From NCBI GenBank assembly GCA_035340715.1, contig DAOQTX010000001.1, forward strand, positions 1 through 64,000: DNA of 64,000 nt, in the 5' to 3' direction. This document shows, piece after piece, positions 56,901 to 60,656 of the stretch; position 1 is the stretch's first letter, and every line of letters starts with the position of its first letter. The notes under the pieces are model-generated. The model was not told the DNA's origin. It searched no databases and saw nothing but the letters and a program-made list of their open reading frames with translations. Source of the DNA: DAOQTX01 sp035340715. GTDB lineage: Bacteria; Bacteroidota; Bacteroidia; AKYH767-A; OLB10. A program made the translations under genes and the position numbers.

Positions 56901-57061
56901 CCTACTGTTGTAGATAATGTGCTTGTTCCAGTACCAAGTGTTACAAGTTGTGCCTGAGCCTGTGGCGTTTGCCAAAGACTAAAAGCCGTCATTAAAACGG
57001 CTGTCATTAAACAAACACTCCAGTTTTTAAGCGATGTTCGGTTGTTGTAGAAATTACCCAT
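38930..57061 (-). CDS. Giant SprB-repeat T9SS-secreted surface protein (~6043 aa)
   Basis: This is the dominant gene of the window. Signal peptide: SLKNWSVCLMTAVLMTAFSLW ending at AQAQ (~residue 38). Residues ~40-3160 are a mosaic of Ig-like repeats (LCQGETANLTASG / TFYVDD pattern), two jelly-roll modules (~40-220, ~2035-2205), two nidogen-like modules (~377-563, ~2740-2920) and two lamin-tail-like modules (~727-905, ~2422-2605). Residues ~3165-5765 hold about 34 SprB repeats. A Cys-containing linker domain and a type A T9SS sorting domain (AFPNPTDGSLSLQF to the end) follow. SprB of Flavobacterium is the mobile gliding adhesin of similar length, so a motile or static adhesin is likely; it could equally be a non-gliding surface adhesin. 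ATG at 57061 is preferred to a TTG at 57088. It lies 65 bp after a small secreted protein. Confidence 0.93.
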   Translation of the reverse strand: MGNFYNNRTSLKNWSVCLMTAVLMTAFSLWQTPQAQAQLVTLGTGTSTLSTTVGAPVYWSAWTSTFAFHRGGAIYTASEINAQGVFAGSSIDKLRWFQNTAGFAGVTTIMSRVYIKEVGATTQFPTTTITWATEIAGATLVYDNATAISGGSGWKEFDISNYIWGGGNIMILVENQRPTFTGSGTIPAWRYTSTTNAAGSTGGSTMPATFSRNSNRINVQMEFLPATPVDLAMVNQAAPINPVCNGANQTVSATLQQLGTSTIDFSVNNATITCSVTGPNPTSFPAVVLNSGTLASLATQVITFSTNYDMTAAGTYTFSFNVSIAGDGFAGNDLLASPINTQIQVDATASPFYTICDGETVQLNTNISGQTVGYNITSITPNVIPVPGGALSPVTGDDVYSGPQTLPFTFTFYGVPQTVLYINSNGYVEFATNLATAVESRVPTLFPTATNPNNCIAFGWEDLNPTAGQVTAYTVGTAPFRIYVVNFDNVNYFSATPGISTQLQLHENNGNSRFEIHLTNNTQGSNTTALGSENATGTVGGSPPGRSVGNWGAVTYPEAWRFDAASPPTFSWSGPALSATNISNPTATPPIGFTTYTVTVTDGVTGCSATDTVGINNLGAGNPPPTAPGDSLCQGETANLTASGPGTLRWWDAPVGGTQLATGPTFNPTPLVTDTFYVDDFNGICPSVRTEVIVVVTPAPVLTVSDDTTLCSNNSLTLESQGFIDACGLVVISEVQQFEAGTGQGPPSPFEPGDDWIELTNISPVPVDISGWRLEVTGSAVGNQVIPAGNIIPAGAVFVISRGAGSPNIPGVYFASTLPTTSSTVQNGYILYDQNNTIKDVVALNGFNVVGTGAPAVTASDWSGAIGTSSSGVSRIAATDNNNASDWVVHAAGPNASSIGTLNTTFTQPPCNLSYSWSTGDTTQDITFIVSGTQTYTVTVTDQSTGCTTTGSVTVTSPGVANNAPGVTNDTICVGETASITATGSSTIKWYDSEFGGTLLFTGATFNPTPVVTTSYWAEDDNGVCPSVRTEAVVVVNPLPTIFPTADANTICEGSSTTLHANNFISGTFNATPVGTTNSSAAVGFEIQNNSAFPITINYLYFNSTATLGTNLTESVYLRTSSMACSYPTNVSTDANWTLIASNIACVSGGTSTPPSVINYTLIPVDLNVTIPPGATYSFALGGQSVAYLTGSGCATNLGSDGTITMYSGWGGTLTSSIANRNFYGKVDYSFGDPNLTFDWQPAASLNNNAIADPVASPTTTTIYTLTVTDLNGCSASDTTIVNVIPALPTPTLDSVTNVFCGCGQANIYATPVNGGNLEWYDAPTGGNLIGTGSPLVTPYACGTQTWYAQEVDPGSGCSSLNRLAVTVIPGIADDVNISASTTQLCDGIGSATLSASSTNDPNYQYSWAPAAGLSATSGTPVIATPSVTTTYILTGTDTSTGCVNTDTVVINVGSTPIITSVTADQSVFCENTVINLSASAILSGGTPPTNGFTGTYVPVSWTEQHTSGDLGTINFHTSSDLNMNSSDGGTGNTSIDVIHVINANGFVTFDWQYSTVDGANFDFPQYYLNGIRTNVPGYNTGGGLVQSSSASIAVSNGDVFGFTMTSSDNLFGAATCNFNNVVFPGTPSGSGTITYSWSPATNPATGANVQATPPSGNTYYVVTADNNGCTSQDSILVTALPTPAAPACLGDTICGQGTVNLSAVGSGGTLLWTDTIGGPVVATGNNYSPYVFSSGSAYVVEDPGATPAQIGYDPVSNPTAGVGYFPTTQQYMVFSVLSDNGLRINTVDIIPNGPIGSPYAIQLQDSAGNNLGGLVSGVTTVTNTSVNPPFNVQTVNLNWFVPKGNQYRMRIVTSPNLLVHQNGTVAAGAPYQIPFQILINGYGSHIPPAAPTIFGSTTFGLFYNWNVSYGCFSQACIANYQVDPAPPLSITPSGSTSACDQANVVLTAGGDPSWTSFSWSPAAGLSATSGASVTATPTVTTTYIVTASGGGCIDTASVTITVNPAPLVSIDIPLVDTVCIGNGLQLNAVASKSSVVTIGGGQDPGLVTGQIFNGANLTQRSQILIRASELNAAGILGPGQISSLAFNVSNKLSTQPYTGFTISMAHASPNGCFAVTTYQTAGFTTVFTGNVSTVLGWNTMNFSTPFMWDGVSDVVINTCFANATTSFFDLVFMTATPACNTFRSDNADPCADLTGALQQFRPSMRLTGGAVTYSWSPAANLDNPNIANPTFTATTLGTENFFVTVTDPASGCTASSNVVVVVSTFPEAPAISFVGDSVLCYSGVTSFTSTATLGMLQWQISNDGINFSDISGADSSFYETDTLSSMTWYRLKAYCQDTVYSNILKVDISAPQILSSLGDTICGIGAVNLTATSNGFPIVWYDEASGGTPLAYGSPFNPIITGTDTFYVAAIDTLISGSGNQAGSSAILITEADLGGTDQIEIQNVSGSAVDVTGWRLAVSDSYTDINFVNATVQVLSGTIAPGQTMFWTDGVTNPWGSNLFWNPGSFPSFTGWAILMDNTGAIRDFVIWNWPSANIAGMSINIPGNPSNPVAPASAWTGNGIDATTANAGLSLSRNGTSDNNDLNDFAIQTTSINATNPGMTLPFAGSGGACESGRVMVVAVSTPADDITASAIDSDLCLGECTDLSANSLNTNYQYTWQPGNLIGQTVNVCPTQTTTYIVYGIDPTTPDSCQSSDTITVVVNALPSVTAINAVPAVVCAGDSIQLSASGTSPFGTTYQVSSVPFAPIAGVGTAVTLGDDQTSAALPIGFNFGFYGNSYSQFVIASNGFISFDLAAPNGCCTGGLLPGAGTPNNIITFPWEDFNPGAGGTIDYFTTGISPNQKLVVNFNAIPHFGGGGSPMTSQIVLSEGSNIIQVHITQMTTDGGNHTLGIENSNGTLAEVVPGRNANNSWSATNEGWQFAPSGVTYSWAPAGLFSNPNQQTANAVLNGPTTFVVTVTDNITGCTAQDSISVSPVAVPQPIISPDDTTVCTGGSVTLVASDPVNYPGGWPIGTLFDWGFGPSPDSTFTTVGVGLFQVTVYFPPNFGGCIATSGIANVNFIDAPVAVAIPTSALCAGDPSGSITGLAFLGVPPYRYQWYDNNNVLIRDTISFLGSDLITGLPTGNYCLVVTDKANTNSYPPPQCSSFPACAFVGEPLPVSATETHVDVVCYGDASGSIDITPSGGTPPYTYLWSNNATSEDLVNITAGTYTVTVTDANGCTYQTAVDILSNPQIVVGKTVVNVSCFGGGDGIASVAVSGGVGPYTYLWSNGATDEDADSLSSGIYCVTITDAVGCDTVVCFLIAEPAQMQVVATVVNPACHGTCNGSISLAVSGGTPYSSGSGYNFLWSNGATTSSASGLCAGTYTITVSDSLGCLHYVVAQVIQPDSLLQLQATLTNPSCFGGSNGSIVAIPQGGVAPYTYLWSNGQTTATATGLTAGTYVVTVTDANGCVKLGSYSLINPPAFTHTMSVVNASCNGACDGKLIVNISGGTPPYSYLWNTNPAQTTNVADNLCAGSYTLIVTDANGCTYQVNGTVTEPDAIALNEVVTDLVCNGANNGIIELYVTGGVAPYTYIWSNGNSTATNSGLSAGSYTVTVTDASGCVHTQTIIVSEPSAIVIAGTATNVSCNGGTNGSISVVVSGGVSPYLFDWNTGETTQSVAGLPAGVYTVTVTDDNGCSSSMSWTITEPTALSCICPSSVTNVSCAGGSDGSITAIPVGGTPPYSYLWSNGAQTSTVGGLSAGNYTVTITDANGCIHISVVTVTEPSPLAVFTIPNDVSCYGLSDGSIQALAIGGTPPYSYSWSTNPVQTTSTATGLAAGAYTVVVTDANGCTQAVTTTINEPAEIVINIVRKKNVSCYGGSDGIAKVKAVGGTSPFSYLWSTGATTQDIIGMPAGTYKVTVTDANGCTRSRNVTINSAPQMVALYIVTNVSCNGGSDGSIDLTVTGGTPHNQNGPYRYTWSNGATTEDLTGISAGVYTVAVKDRKKCIIYATIIVNEPPALNCSSSSTAASCSGGNDGSASVFPTGGVVPYSFLWSNGSTAITATNLAAGTYTVVVTDAKGCTSECAVTVSQSSSLSCSVNNQCFQPVSCFGANDGAACIDVNGGTGPYMYIWSTNPVQTTASATGLPAGTYTVIVVDANGCNTSCTVVIPEPPAINLSCSVDNNVSCNGGNDGQATAVATGGSGQLSYLWNTNPAQTTATAVGLSTGVWTVVVTDANGCTAVCDVTVTEPVAITATFSVVNTTCNGGNDGSATVFPVGGTGAYTYLWSDGQTTQTASGLVAGSYSVTVTDANNCSIVVSGIIVNQPNSIVIGALSTTSVSCTGGNNGTASVTTISGGTPPYTILWNTVPPQNTATATGLVAGMYTVTVTDAVGCSAQDSIEVTEPDSALVVTMINVVNIPCNGGLGSATALAEGGTAPYSYLWSNGQTTATATGLTAGVYVVTVTDANGCNEMANVVISQPGTLQVDIDPSVNPSCFGGNDGSALAVPVGGTQPYSYLWSDGQTTDLAVGLIAGVYTVTVTDAGGCTATEEVEIIDPSQIIANCSVLDHVSCNGYSDGKVTVSAVGGTGALSYLWSNGATTATANLVAAGVHTVTITDANGCSITCQVTVNEPAGMLLNISGSNVACNGGNSGSATVSVSGGTAPYMFLWNNLQNTPTATNLVAGVYTVIVQDFSGCTASASIVITEPSALVCVDSTVVAPTCFGSADGSGTTNVSGGTPYSVGAPYTYAWNTVPVQTTATATGLAAGTYYVTVTDSLGCSIVCCVKIGQPTQLNYGYTVTNVDCNGNLTGAIDLTVSGGVPSYSFVWSNGATTEDLSGVGAGTYSVTISDVNGCVVNASITVTEPAALLLSTVGIDASCGQDNGSATVTATGGVGPYTYLWSDGQFYATATGLAAGVYNVIVTDANGCVNADVVIIGQTGNLSCSISSTTNVTCNGYQDGSATVVVNGGTPPYSYNWNTAPFQSTATATGLGAGVYTVTITDASGCSTSCIAVINEPMPLALNINKVDNNCYGAATGHATANVSGGTQPYTYLWSNGQTTAMAGGLAAGTYFITVTDANGCSINGSVQITEPAPFTCNTSCTFAYCGQANGTATVNVFGGQAPYSYSWNTSPIQTNAIATDLAAGTYTVVVTDANGCTTMCTVVVNQPASLSAVLVPTHVSCNGAADGSLAVTNLSGGIMPYSFAWSNGQTTQNASGLAGGSYTVTITDSTGCTLELSGVVNEPAALSLAMSKTDVSCNGYSNGSAGVIVSGGTSPYSYSWSTGGNQNVISNLLAGWYYVTVSDANGCIAQDSIEVVEPAPMVVVDSILQVAGCGVANGSAQVSVSGGSGPYSYAWNTNPVQTTATATGLPAGANYVTVTDENGCVTVHCVIMPNNGNLALNIASPVYAGGYNIRCNGGTDGSVNLTVVSGSGTYTYLWSNGATTEDITGLTAGTYTVTVDDGTCIAAAQITLTEPDAIALSVTKTDISCFGGNNGNATVHVSGGVAPYSYNWSTAPIQTTQTATGLTAGIYTVTVGDANGCTASMLVIISQPATPLSISGTGTNVDCNGGNTGTIDIVISGGTTPYSFVWDDGATTEDRSDLVAGPYTINVIDGKGCAAYLCVVITEPNQLVCSVAENNISCNGANDGTASVSASGGTAPYSYAWSNGSTMSSVSGLSGGTYTVIVTDANGCSTQCSASISNPAALSISTSQTNVSFPGGSDGSATATVGGGTPPYSYSWNTVPAQTTASASGLYASTYTVVVTDANNCTVAATVVITEPAYSCIGFRTETTAGWNVAPNGSNAGTYLANNFNAVFPGPAYLTLGGTSYCAGGKSLQLTNVTAVKLFLPSTGSPASLTANLVNPTFSTYSNTFAAELVALTLNVKFDQYDPNFAPTSTVSLGNMIYANAPFSGMTVNQILAEANKKLAGCSSPYSATALSNAVALINQSWSGGVQQNSVLTCPAAPPRVAHGLGDGMAVKAFPNPTDGSLSLQFNAEYGAQYTMHMMDMTGKMVYSHSGIADGGLNQINYDFSTLRKGVYMIQLNVDGDSEIVRIVLQ
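39765..47570 (-). repeat. About 34 tandem SprB repeats (~225-235 bp each)
   Basis: Each unit encodes about 76 residues with the plan NVSCNGGNDGSA..V.GGTPPYSYLWSNG.TT...GL.AGTYTVTVTDANGC. The two Cys, one at the start and one at the end, are kept in nearly all units. The DNA words for LWSNG (ccattgctccacaag...) and TDANGC (...ccatttgcatcggt) recur throughout, so the region is internally homologous at DNA level and prone to recombination and to collapse in short-read assembly. Confidence 0.88.
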
Positions 57062-57126
57062 GGCTATAGAGATTTTAATATTTTTCAAAATTTATGTTTT
57101 AAGGTTTTCGTTTTCTTTCGGTTAAA

Positions 57127-57642
57127 TTATTTGCTGAGTTTGTATTCGGTAGCGGTAACGGTATCGTTAAAACCATCGCGGTTATAATCCACCCATATTT
57201 TCATTTCAGTTAAACCGGCATCGGTAAATTGCACTTTAGCAATATATGATTGCTTAGCAAGTGTAATTGGATTTTGATTTAGCTGCATGTTGTTTGTAGA
57301 ACTACCGGCAAACTCTGCATACAAAACCGGAAGATTGGAAGAATTATTAATGTTCGTATAAACTACTATATAGAAAAAATCATCTTCTCCGTTCTCAGAA
57401 CCATTATCCAATGCATTTGATGTATATCTTTCAATAGGAACGTATCCTATCAATGTTTGACTTACATTATTCAGCTTCATCGTCATACCACGATCGGGAT
57501 AAGGACTAAAAGTAAACTCTATAGGAGTTCCTTTGATATCGCCTGTCCAGGTGCCTTCCATGTCGGATACACTTTGTGCGGTTGAAACTTGACTGATGGC
57601 CATAAAGCCTGAAACAAGCAACAGAATGAATAGCTTTTTCAT
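57127..57642 (-). CDS. Small secreted protein upstream of the giant gene
   Basis: The 171-residue protein starts with a clear signal peptide (MKKLFILLLVSGFMAISQVSTAQ), then a beta-rich domain beginning EGTWTGDIKGTPIEFTF, reminiscent of lipocalin-like barrels. Near the C-terminus WVDYNRDGFNDTVTATEY has the DxNxDGxxD spacing of a calcium-binding loop. No family is recognised. A longer frame reaching back to 57870 exists, but its extra 76 residues precede a perfect signal peptide and are better read as mRNA leader. It lies 65 bp upstream of the giant gene and is probably cotranscribed, so a role in its export, anchoring or folding is plausible but unproven. Confidence 0.8.
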   Translation of the reverse strand: MKKLFILLLVSGFMAISQVSTAQSVSDMEGTWTGDIKGTPIEFTFSPYPDRGMTMKLNNVSQTLIGYVPIERYTSNALDNGSENGEDDFFYIVVYTNINNSSNLPVLYAEFAGSSTNNMQLNQNPITLAKQSYIAKVQFTDAGLTEMKIWVDYNRDGFNDTVTATEYKLSK

Positions 57643-58313
57643 GATATGAGTAGGTTTAATTTTGTCGGAAACCGAGTGAGTGGAAGAAAAAGAAAAACCA
57701 CGATGTACATCAGTATTTATCGTGGCTTCAGCCCTTTGGGCCTGATCAAAAGATTGATTGTCTGTGCAGGTAACAGGCGTATTCAAAACGCTCATTGGTG
57801 TTAACCAGGTTATCACCAAACCCGAACAGATAAATAAGATTAATAAAGCGAGCGTAAAAAATTCTACCATCCGCTAATGATTTATTTTATGTAAGACAAT
57901 TATGCAATTTAAAGCAATACTCTTCACTTGTAAAGGTTTTTACCAAACTTTTTTATCATTCTTACCAAAGAAATTATCCCACTCACCCAAAAACATATGG
58001 ATGAGAGCCATATTAAAACATCAAAAACAAGCCTAAAGGCTCGTTTAAGTTTTAAAACAATAATTCAAAGTGAAAAGGGCTTCTTGTAGCGGGATTGAAT
58101 TTCTTAACGATGTAAGAATATGAACGCAATTTAATAGGTTTTTCGAATTTGTCAAATAGCTGTCACAAAATATTTTCTGTCTTTGCCAAGGCTCAGGCCT
58201 GTAAAAACCTTTAAAAGCCTTGTAAACATTGACTTTTCTGCCATTTTGTTACTTTTCAACAAAAATGAAAATTGTTAATAAAAACAAGCCTGTGTGCCCG
58301 AACCGGGCCTTGC
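57643..58313. other. Gene-free stretch with structured leader and two terminators
   Basis: No gene is supported in these ~670 bp. The part next to the small secreted gene (57643-57900) is a probable long 5' leader: it has a hairpin from CCACGAT/ATCGTGG (57697-57727 area) and another from GCCC/GGGC (57731-57743). The part near fcl carries two minus-strand terminators. Several AGGC/GCCT inverted repeats lie at ~58180-58220. No exact TAnnTTTG promoter was found on the minus strand; a weak TAAATTGC-like element lies near 57925. Confidence 0.5.
58023..58046 (-). terminator. Second terminator between fcl and the small secreted gene
   Basis: On the minus strand AAACGAGCC pairs with GGCTTGTTT around a short loop (22 nt in all, one G-T pair), followed by five Ts. 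It lies about 270 nt beyond fcl, so it may end read-through or act within the leader region of the downstream operon. Confidence 0.65.
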
Positions 58314-58315
58314 TT
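58281..58315 (-). terminator. Terminator of the gmd-fcl operon
   Basis: Directly after the fcl stop, GCCCG-GTT-CGGGC forms a GC-rich stem with an outer AAGC/GCTT pairing, followed by GTTTTT on the minus strand. Confidence 0.7.
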
Positions 58316-59252
58316 ACTGAAGGACGATCTGCCCTTTTGCAAGCTCTTCCCACAACTGCTCAATACCTTGCTGTAGAGAAATTTTGTGTTTCCATCCCAA
58401 TTGATGAATGCGATTTACATCCAACAATTTTCGCGGAGTGCCATCGGGTTTCTCGGTATTGAATTTTAATTCTCCATTATAAGCACTGATGTTTTTAATC
58501 ATCAATGCCAAATCTTTTATACTTATATCTTCTCCTGTTCCTACATTTATAGTTTGTGCATCGTTGTAATGCAGCATTAGAAAATAGCAGGCATCAGCCA
58601 AATCATTTACATGTAAAAATTCTCTTTTGGGTGTTCCGCTTCCCCATATCTCAACGAATGATTTTTCTTCTTCTTTGGCTTGAAAAAATTTTCGCAACAA
58701 TGCCGGAAGTACATGAGAATTATTCAAATCATAATTATCATTTGGCCCATATAAATTGGTTGGCATTGCTGAAATAAAATTGCATTGGTATTGAAGACGA
58801 AACGCTTCGCACATTTTCAAACCGGCAATCTTTGCCAATGCGTAAGGCTCATTGGTAGGTTCCAATGCTCCGGTGAGCAAGTATTCTTCTTTGATGGGCT
58901 GCGCACTCATTTTAGGATAAATGCAAGACGAACCAAGGAACAATAGTTTCTTAACCTTATGCTCATAGGCTTGTCGGATCACATTACATTCAATCATCAG
59001 ATTGTCGTAAATGAAATCGGCACGGTAAACATTATTGGCATGAATGCCTCCAACTTTAGCCGCAGCTAAAAAAACATAATCGGGTTTTTCATCGCTAAAA
59101 AGTTTTTGCACCGCTGCCTGATTGCGCAAGTCACACTCTGTTGAAGTGCGTGTGATAATGGTATTGTAACCTTCGCTTTTCAGTTTCCGAATCAATGCCG
59201 AGCCCACCATTCCCCGGTGACCGGCTACATATATACGATCGCTTTTATTCAT
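58314..59252 (-). CDS. fcl: GDP-L-fucose synthase
   Basis: This 312-residue extended short-chain dehydrogenase makes GDP-L-fucose from GDP-4-keto-6-deoxymannose by epimerisation and NADPH reduction. It has the Rossmann motif GHRGMVGSALIRKL (~11-24), the AAAKVGGIHAN segment (~63-73), the Ser of LGSSCIYPK near 108, and the catalytic YALAK (~136-140, YxxxK), plus the family motif PTNLYGPNDNYD near 164. It lies 9 bp after gmd. Together they supply fucose for capsule, O-antigen or the fucose-containing O-glycan of Bacteroidota secreted proteins. Confidence 0.96.
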   Translation of the reverse strand: MNKSDRIYVAGHRGMVGSALIRKLKSEGYNTIITRTSTECDLRNQAAVQKLFSDEKPDYVFLAAAKVGGIHANNVYRADFIYDNLMIECNVIRQAYEHKVKKLLFLGSSCIYPKMSAQPIKEEYLLTGALEPTNEPYALAKIAGLKMCEAFRLQYQCNFISAMPTNLYGPNDNYDLNNSHVLPALLRKFFQAKEEEKSFVEIWGSGTPKREFLHVNDLADACYFLMLHYNDAQTINVGTGEDISIKDLALMIKNISAYNGELKFNTEKPDGTPRKLLDVNRIHQLGWKHKISLQQGIEQLWEELAKGQIVLQ

Positions 59253-59261
59253 TGCGTACGA

Positions 59262-60380
59262 TTAACTTTCGTGGTAATTATAAATATCATGTCCACCATC
59301 TTTTAAATACTTATCGCGCTTAAATAGTTTTAAGTCGGCTTCAACCATTTCTTTAACAATTTGGTCGAGGTCATATTTGGGTTTCCATCCTAGTTCTTTT
59401 TGTGCTTTGCTGGGATCACCAATAAGTAAATCAACTTCGGCAGGGCGGTAGTATGCCGGGTCGATCATCACCACCTTTTGACCAATTTCCACTTTATATT
59501 CCGGGTGCTTTGATTCTGCTACAATAGCATATTCACTATCGCCTGTGCCTTTAAATTCTAAGGTTACGCCTATTTCGTTAAAGGCCATAATAATAAAATC
59601 GCGTACACTGGTAGTAATACCGGTTGCCACTACATAATCATCTGCTTGATCTCGTTGCAGCATCAGATACATGGCTTCTACATAGTCTTTAGCATGTCCC
59701 CAATCGCGCTTCGCATCAATATTACCCATATACATACGTTCTTGAAGTCCAAGTGCAATGCGGGATACCGCGCGTGTAATTTTTCGAGTTACAAAAGTTT
59801 CACCTCGTAAGGGCGATTCGTGATTAAACAAAATGCCATTCACTGTAAACATATTATAGGCTTCGCGATAATTAATCATGATCCAATAAGCATATAACTT
59901 TGCAACAGCGTAAGGCGAACGAGGATAAAAAGGAGTGGTTTCTTTTTGAGGAATTTCTTGCACCAAACCATAGAGCTCTGAAGTAGAGGCCTGATATATT
60001 CTACACTTATGGGTAAGATTGAGCATTCGCACCGCTTCCAAAATACGGAGAGCGCCCAATGCATCTGCATTAGCGGTGTACTCCGGAGTAGAGAAACTTA
60101 CATTGACATGCGACATGGCTCCTAAGTTGTAAATCTCATCGGGCTGCACTTCCTGGATAATGCGAATGATATTGGCTGAGTCGGTTAAATCGCCATAATG
60201 CAATTTTAGTTTTACATCTTTTTCATGAATATCATTATACAAGTGATCGATTCGTTCGGTATTGAACAAGGAGCTTCTTCGCTTAATTCCATGTACCATG
60301 TATCCTTTTTCAATCAGCAGTTCTGCCAGGTAGGCTCCGTCTTGTCCGGTGATCCCTGTTATGAGTGCGGTTTTTTTCAT
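59262..60380 (-). CDS. gmd: GDP-mannose 4,6-dehydratase
   Basis: Gmd converts GDP-mannose to GDP-4-keto-6-deoxymannose, first step to GDP-L-fucose. The 372-residue protein has the Rossmann motif GITGQDGAYLAELL (~9-22), the NADP-binding KRRSSLFNTERIDHLY (~33-48), TSELYG near 132 and the catalytic YAVAK near 155, then NHESPLRGETFVTRKIT near 185. Length is normal. It is first in the operon, with a -7 element 30 nt upstream, divergent from the polysaccharide export genes at 60657. Confidence 0.97.
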   Translation of the reverse strand: MKKTALITGITGQDGAYLAELLIEKGYMVHGIKRRSSLFNTERIDHLYNDIHEKDVKLKLHYGDLTDSANIIRIIQEVQPDEIYNLGAMSHVNVSFSTPEYTANADALGALRILEAVRMLNLTHKCRIYQASTSELYGLVQEIPQKETTPFYPRSPYAVAKLYAYWIMINYREAYNMFTVNGILFNHESPLRGETFVTRKITRAVSRIALGLQERMYMGNIDAKRDWGHAKDYVEAMYLMLQRDQADDYVVATGITTSVRDFIIMAFNEIGVTLEFKGTGDSEYAIVAESKHPEYKVEIGQKVVMIDPAYYRPAEVDLLIGDPSKAQKELGWKPKYDLDQIVKEMVEADLKLFKRDKYLKDGGHDIYNYHES

Positions 60381-60410
60381 TCCTTAAAAATTTAGAAAAG
60401 CAAGGTTGTG

Positions 60411-60418
60411 CAAAGATA
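60411..60418 (-). promoter_or_regulatory. gmd: -7 element of gmd-fcl
   Basis: TATCTTTG on the minus strand matches TAnnTTTG exactly and lies 30 nt before the gmd ATG. Confidence 0.55.
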
Positions 60419-60543
60419 ACAATCGCCCAAGCAAGTGAGATCAAATCGATCGGATACCTTACATACTTTCTTACAATCAATTGTGAATAGACAAATGAAG
60501 AATAATTTCATAAAAGAATTTAAGGCGGTTGGTACTTGTTTAG

Positions 60544-60551
60544 TACATTTG
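60544..60551 (+). promoter_or_regulatory. -7 element of the polysaccharide export operon
   Basis: TACATTTG matches TAnnTTTG and predicts a leader of about 100 nt before the ATG at 60657. The leader contains AAGGC/GCCTT (60560-60574) and a weak GAGA/TCTC hairpin followed by six Ts (60605-60626). Confidence 0.5.
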
Positions 60552-60656
60552 CTTGATATAAGGCTACCGGCCTTTTCTGAAACAAAATCTTTTTCATCGG
60601 ATATAGAGAACTAAATCTCCTTTTTTAACGTATAGTATCAATTACATAAACACAAT

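Noticed and set aside
57643..57870. N-terminal extension of the small secreted protein to 57870
   Set aside because: It would place 76 residues before a textbook signal peptide at 57642; better explained as leader, though kept as a finding.
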